Below the pieces are notes generated by a model. The model was not told where the DNA came from and ran no database searches. It saw only the letters and a list, made by a program, of their open reading frames with translations. The position numbers and the translations under genes were made by a program. 64,000 nucleotides of DNA. Origin: Natronorubrum tibetense GA33 (lineage in GTDB: Archaea > Halobacteriota > Halobacteria > Halobacteriales > Natrialbaceae). The stretch covers positions 1,469,105 to 1,533,104 of the forward strand of contig NZ_KB913017.1 in the NCBI RefSeq assembly GCF_000383975.1, given 5' to 3'. Below, one piece after another: positions 59,859-64,000 of this stretch (the first letter of the stretch is position 1; each line of letters opens with the position of its first letter).

Positions 59859-60535
59859 GCGTCCTCCGTGATGACGGATGCTACTCCGTCGTAATCGCGT
59901 TGCTCGTTGTCGAGGTCGATGGCGTCCGAGGCGACGGCCCAGCCGGCGGCGTCGAAGATCGATTCGACGGCCTCGAGACCGCGGTCGTAGGAGGCGATCC
60001 CGTGTTCGGGTCGGGCGCCGGTGTCCTCGTGGGCCTGCATCGAGACGATTCCCTCGAACGACCAACACCGAACGTGGAGGCGGCCGCTGGTTCCGTAGTA
60101 GCTCTCGGCGGCCGTCGCCTGCTGGCGGACGAACACAGACTCCTGTCGGTCCCAGGCGTAGCGGGTGTACTCCTCGGGATCGCGGAACCAGCCCTCGTCC
60201 TCGAGAACGTCCATTACGCGCTCGAGTCCGTCGCCGTCGACCTCGTCGTCCGGGACGAGGACGACGTTGATCGGTGCCGTCGCGACGAACGCGTCGAACT
60301 CGCTCGGGTCCGCGCCGTCCTCGATCGGCCGGTACTGGTACCGAACCATCGGCGTGTCGGTTTCGCCGGTGATCGTCCCGTCCGTCCAGTCGTCGACCGC
60401 GGGCGGCGTTTCAGATCCCTCGACGGTTCGGTCGATCGGCGTCGCGTCGGGCGGCGACGGCAACGCGGCGACCGCGAGGAGCGCGCCGGCACCCGCCGCC
60501 ACAGCCGTTCGGAGCAGCGAACGTCTCGTTCGCAT
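59855..60535 (-). CDS. Exported protein with Tat-like signal, unknown function
   Basis: A 226-residue protein. MRTRRSLLRTAVAAGAGALLAVAALP has an RRSLL twin-arginine-like motif and a hydrophobic core, without a lipobox, so release or membrane-anchoring outside is expected. The mature part contains MVRYQYRPIEDGADPSEFDAFVATAPINVVLVPDDEVDG, followed by FRDPEEYTRYAWDRQESVFVRQQATAAESYYGTSGRLHVRCWSFEG. No catalytic pattern is clear to me. The downstream membrane gene overlaps its end by four bases. Confidence 0.75.
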   Translation of the reverse strand: MRTRRSLLRTAVAAGAGALLAVAALPSPPDATPIDRTVEGSETPPAVDDWTDGTITGETDTPMVRYQYRPIEDGADPSEFDAFVATAPINVVLVPDDEVDGDGLERVMDVLEDEGWFRDPEEYTRYAWDRQESVFVRQQATAAESYYGTSGRLHVRCWSFEGIVSMQAHEDTGARPEHGIASYDRGLEAVESIFDAAGWAVASDAIDLDNEQRDYDGVASVITEDA

Positions 60536-60756
60536 CGTCTCACCCCCGGAGCTGTGTTCGTTCGGTTCGGTCCGTAATCGTCATTCGAATAGCACTTGCT
60601 AACCGAATATTATGCCCAGAATATATATCTTCCCCTTCACATGACTGGCCGTCGGGTGGGTCGTCGATCGAGACCCCAACCCACCCCAGTCGGCCGGTAT
60701 TCGGCGACTGACCGTTGCGGAACTGTTTTAGGCGCTGGCTCGCGAAGAGACGTGTA

Positions 60757-63534
60757 ATGAGCGAACTCGCGGAGGCGTACCGCCTCGAGTACTTCGAGGA
60801 GGAAGGCTTCGAGCGCAAGGAGTGTCCCTCCTGCGGTGCGCACTTTTGGACGCGCGATCACGACCGGGAAACCTGCGGTGAGCCGCCGTGTGAGGAGTAC
60901 GGCTTCATCGAGAACCCCGGCTTCGACGAGGAGTACAGTCTCGAGGAGATGCGAGAGGCCTTTCTCTCGTACTTCGAGGGCCACGACCACGAGCGGATCG
61001 AGCCCTATCCCGTCGCGGCCAACCGCTGGCGGGACGATGTCCTGTTGACGCAGGCGTCGATCTACGACTTCCAGCCGCTGGTGACGAGCGGCGAGACGCC
61101 GCCGCCGGCCAACCCGTTGACGGTCTCTCAGCCCTGCATCCGGATGCAGGATATCGACAACGTTGGGAAGACGGGCCGACACACGATGGCCTTCGAGATG
61201 ATGGCCCACCACGCGTTCAACACGCGCGAGGATGTCGACGAGGACGAGTACGCCTACTACGGCGAGGTCTACTGGAAGGACAAGACCGTCGAACTCTGCG
61301 ACGGCTTCTTCGAGTCCTTCGGCGTCGACTTGAACGAGGTCATCTACATCGAGGACCCGTGGGTGGGCGGCGGCAACGCCGGTCCGGCCATCGAGGTCAT
61401 CTACCGCGGCGTCGAACTCGCCACCCTCGTCTTCATGTCGATGGAACAGGACGCCGACGGCGAGTACGAGATGAAAGACGGGAACCGCTACAGCCCGATG
61501 GACACCTACATCGTCGACACGGGCTACGGGTTAGAGCGCTGGACCTGGGTCTCCCAGGGCACCCCGACGGTTTACGAGGCGGTCTACCCCGACATGATCG
61601 CGTTCCTCAAGGACAACGCGGGCCTCGAGCACACCGACGAGGAGGAGGCGCTCCTCCACCGGGCCGCGAAGCTCGCGGGCCACATGGACATCGACGAGGC
61701 CGAGGACATGGAAACCGCCCGCGGCGAAATCGCGGACGAACTCGACGTCGACGTCGACGAATTGACGTCGCTGATGGAGCCCCTCGAGTCCATCTACGCC
61801 ATCGCGGACCACTGTCGAACCCTCGCGTACATGCTTGGCGACGGTATCGTCCCTTCGAACGTTGGTACGGGCTATCTAGCGCGGATGGTCCTCCGCCGAA
61901 CGAAACGGCTCTGTGACACCGTCGGCGTCGACGCGCCGCTGGACGAACTCGTCGACATGCAGGCCGAACGACTCGAGTACGAGAACCGCGACACGATTCG
62001 CGATATCGTCCGCACCGAAGTCGAGAAGTACCGCGAGACGCTCGAGCGCGGCGGTCGCCGGGTCGAAGCGATGGCCGAGGAGTACGCGGAGAGGGGCGAG
62101 CCGATCCCGGTCGACGAACTGATCGAACTCTACGACTCCCACGGGATCCAGCCCGATATGGTCGCCGAGATCGCGGACGAGGCCGGTGCCGAGGTCGACG
62201 TGCCGGACGACTTCTACAGTCTCGTTGCGAAACGTCACGACACGCCCGAGACCGCCGAGGCGACCGACGAGGAGGAGGACGAGCGCTTCGAGGACCTCCC
62301 GGAGACGGAGAAACTCTACTACGACGACCAGCAGCGCACCCAGTTCGAGGCCGTCGTGCTGGACGTCTTCGAGCGCGAGGAGGGTTTCGACGTCGTCTTA
62401 GACCAGACGATGTTCTACCCCGAGGGTGGGGGCCAGCCCGCAGACACGGGGACGCTCTCGACCGACGACGCAACCGTCGAGGTCGAGGATGTTCAGACCG
62501 AAGACGGCGTTATCCTCCACCGGACCGACGAGAGCCTCGGCAAAGGCGAGTTCGTCAAGGGGCAACTCGACGGGACCCGCCGCCGACAGCTGATGCGCCA
62601 CCACACGGCGACCCATATTGTCATCCACGCGGCCCGGCAGATACTGGGCGATCACATCCGCCAGGCCGGTGCCCAGAAGGGCGTCGACAGTTCGCGGATC
62701 GACATGCGCCACTACGCGCGCATCTCACGCGAGGACGTCAAGCAGATCGAGTCCCTGGCTAACGAGATCGTCATGGATAACACCTCGGTCACCCAGGAGT
62801 GGCCCGACCGCCACGACGCGGAGGCGGAACACGGCTTCGACCTCTACCAGGGCGGGATTCCGCCGGGCGAGCAGATCCGACTGATCCACGTCGACGAGGA
62901 CACGCAGGCCTGCGGTGGTACCCACGTCGCCCGCACCGGCGAGATCGGGACGATCAAAGTCCTGAGCACGGAGCGCGTCCAGGACGGCGTCGAGCGCATC
63001 ACCTTCGCCGCGGGCGAGGCCGCACTCGAGGCCACCCAGCGCACGGAGGACGCCCTCTACGGGGCCGCCGAGATCCTCGACGTCTCGCCCGAAGACGTCC
63101 CCGAGACCGCCGAGCGGTTCTTCGAGGAGTGGAAGGGCCGCGGCAAGGAGATCGAGGACCTGAAAGAACAGCTCGCCGCGGCTCGAGCCGGCGGCGGAGG
63201 CGGCGGCGAGGAAATCGATGTCGGCGACACGACCGCGGTCGTCGACCGCATCGACGCCGATATGGGTGAACTACGTGCGACCGCGAACGCACTCGTCGAG
63301 GAGGACAAAATTGCGGTACTCGGCAGCGGCGAGAGCGGTGCCCAGTTCGTCGTCGCGGTGCCCGACGAGTCGGGCGTCAACGCCGGCGAGGTCGTTGGCG
63401 AACTCGCGTCTCGAGTCGGCGGCGGCGGTGGCGGCCCGCCGGATTTCGCGCAGGGTGGCGGCCCGAACGTTGAGGATCTGGACGCGGCGCTCGAGGACGC
63501 GCCGGACGTGTTGCGGCAGGTGCAGGACGCCTGA
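60757..63534 (+). CDS. alaS: Alanyl-tRNA synthetase
   Basis: A 925-residue class II synthetase of the archaeal type. It opens with the zinc-binding N-terminal element [23 protein letters not shown]. The aminoacylation domain (about 70-360) shows motifs [18 protein letters not shown] and YGLERWTW; the editing domain has [16 protein letters not shown] and the metal residues in [15 protein letters not shown]; the C-terminal DHHA1 part (about 830-925) contains [31 protein letters not shown] and ends after a Gly-rich segment. A TGTTTTAGG element about 29 nt upstream suits the ATG at 60757. Confidence 0.95.
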   Translation: MSELAEAYRLEYFEEEGFERKECPSCGAHFWTRDHDRETCGEPPCEEYGFIENPGFDEEYSLEEMREAFLSYFEGHDHERIEPYPVAANRWRDDVLLTQASIYDFQPLVTSGETPPPANPLTVSQPCIRMQDIDNVGKTGRHTMAFEMMAHHAFNTREDVDEDEYAYYGEVYWKDKTVELCDGFFESFGVDLNEVIYIEDPWVGGGNAGPAIEVIYRGVELATLVFMSMEQDADGEYEMKDGNRYSPMDTYIVDTGYGLERWTWVSQGTPTVYEAVYPDMIAFLKDNAGLEHTDEEEALLHRAAKLAGHMDIDEAEDMETARGEIADELDVDVDELTSLMEPLESIYAIADHCRTLAYMLGDGIVPSNVGTGYLARMVLRRTKRLCDTVGVDAPLDELVDMQAERLEYENRDTIRDIVRTEVEKYRETLERGGRRVEAMAEEYAERGEPIPVDELIELYDSHGIQPDMVAEIADEAGAEVDVPDDFYSLVAKRHDTPETAEATDEEEDERFEDLPETEKLYYDDQQRTQFEAVVLDVFEREEGFDVVLDQTMFYPEGGGQPADTGTLSTDDATVEVEDVQTEDGVILHRTDESLGKGEFVKGQLDGTRRRQLMRHHTATHIVIHAARQILGDHIRQAGAQKGVDSSRIDMRHYARISREDVKQIESLANEIVMDNTSVTQEWPDRHDAEAEHGFDLYQGGIPPGEQIRLIHVDEDTQACGGTHVARTGEIGTIKVLSTERVQDGVERITFAAGEAALEATQRTEDALYGAAEILDVSPEDVPETAERFFEEWKGRGKEIEDLKEQLAAARAGGGGGGEEIDVGDTTAVVDRIDADMGELRATANALVEEDKIAVLGSGESGAQFVVAVPDESGVNAGEVVGELASRVGGGGGGPPDFAQGGGPNVEDLDAALEDAPDVLRQVQDA

Positions 63535-63846
63535 ATCGGCTGGCTCGATTTGTTTCGACCGACTCGAGGACGCTCTTTCGCCCGCTTTGGCCGGCTGATC
63601 GTGCGTTCCGTCTCTGCCGGTAGACGGCTGGCGACACGTTCGTCCACGTCTAGTCCGAAACAGCAGTCGGGGACTCGTTTCTACCTGCTGACTATCGAGC
63701 GTGAGTTTAGCATGACTGGTTCGTTTGTCAAAGGCGATTTTGCTGAGTTCTGCTGCTCAGTACCGGCTCAACGTAATGATCAGTTCAAGCGGGACATGAA
63801 GTGACATTTCGAAATATTGATTGTAGTACCCTGGAATAGCCGAGAC
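63535..63846. other. Intergenic stretch after alaS
   Basis: No gene is supported. One short frame reads basic and Ser-rich, unlike the neighbours. Base composition becomes less GC-rich to the right, possibly the start of a transferred or differently biased segment. Confidence 0.35.
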
Positions 63847-64000
63847 ATGCCCTCTACTGGCGAATCCATCGTTGATGGAGGACTGGTGATAGCTGTAATA
63901 GCGCTCACTTTCGCTATCGGACTTTCGGGTGCTGCCTTGACCGAAAGTATGGGAGTCGCTGTGACGTGGGTCTGGATCGGAATCGGATTGGCGATAACAT
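63847..64000 (+). CDS. Start of a membrane protein, cut by the window end
   Basis: ATG at 63847 opens MPSTGESIVDGGLVIAVIAL, followed by TFAIGLSGAALTESMGVAV and WVWIGIGLAIT, 51 residues with two hydrophobic segments. The frame stays open to the end. Codon use has a lower GC content than the rest of the window, which could mark a different origin. Identity cannot be given. Confidence 0.5.
   Translation, partial: MPSTGESIVDGGLVIAVIALTFAIGLSGAALTESMGVAVTWVWIGIGLAIT

Noticed and set aside
63550-63804. 84-codon frame after alaS
   Set aside because: Basic and Ser-rich, unlike proteins of the window, with no promoter or motif.

Overview
The window looks like part of the main chromosome of an extremely halophilic archaeon, most likely of the order Natrialbales (my inference). 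DNA is GC-rich and full of CTCGAG, proteins are strongly acidic, many genes have a TATA-like box about 26-30 nt before the start codon (leaderless transcripts), and the gene set is haloarchaeal: Orc1/Cdc6, PolD small subunit, RfcS with an intein, SAMP2, type 2 IPP isomerase, PurO and alkaline-sounding acidic lipoproteins with LAGC lipoboxes.

Layout. 1-10.6 kb: alcohol dehydrogenase end, old-yellow-enzyme homologue, rhodanese lipoprotein, tRNA-Gln(CTG), HNH nuclease, PurO, metallo-hydrolases, CysE, a phosphohexomutase, flavin reductase, GIY-YIG protein and a 49-residue zinc finger. 10.7-16.6 kb: LarB, a pilin-like protein with an internal duplication, a histone-fold protein, an eroded hairpin-repeat cluster, IPP isomerase, two tandem paralogous membrane proteins and RpiA. 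16.6-23.3 kb: two ABC systems, plus an AI-2E-type permease and a small membrane gene with a disrupted 5' end. 23.4-33.3 kb: an orphan thiamine-type binding lipoprotein, an XPD/DinG-type helicase, a methyltransferase and an iron-uptake pair (binding protein and fused permease) with four DtxR-like palindromes. 33.3-33.9 kb: a dense array of perfect hairpins.

35.1-40.6 kb is a replication origin: oapC-oapB-oapA on the minus strand, about 1.75 kb of intergenic DNA with an inverted pair of ORB-type Orc1 sites around an AT-rich stretch, and orc1 on the plus strand. ORB-like sites also occur downstream of orc1, inside the PolD small-subunit gene, and 35 kb away beside tRNA-Gln. 40.8-53.5 kb: signal peptidase, PolD small subunit, aspartate kinase, tryptophanase-family enzyme, peroxiredoxin/acetyltransferase pair, a SAMP2-type ubiquitin-like protein carrying residues after its diglycine, and a bactofilin-like membrane protein. 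53.6-64 kb: RFC small subunit split in its Walker A loop by a 699-residue intein, a kinase-like sensor lacking its phosphoacceptor histidine, a Tat-exported/membrane protein pair, AlaS and the start of a membrane protein.

The replication theme is the strongest: origin, initiator, origin-associated proteins, clamp-loader subunit and polymerase subunit lie within 20 kb. The candidates I consider least explained are the helically spaced CTAGTA motifs inside the origin, the ORB pair written into the linker of the polymerase gene, the 8-3-8 hairpin array, and the extended SAMP2. No CRISPR array, insertion sequence, rRNA or prophage was seen.
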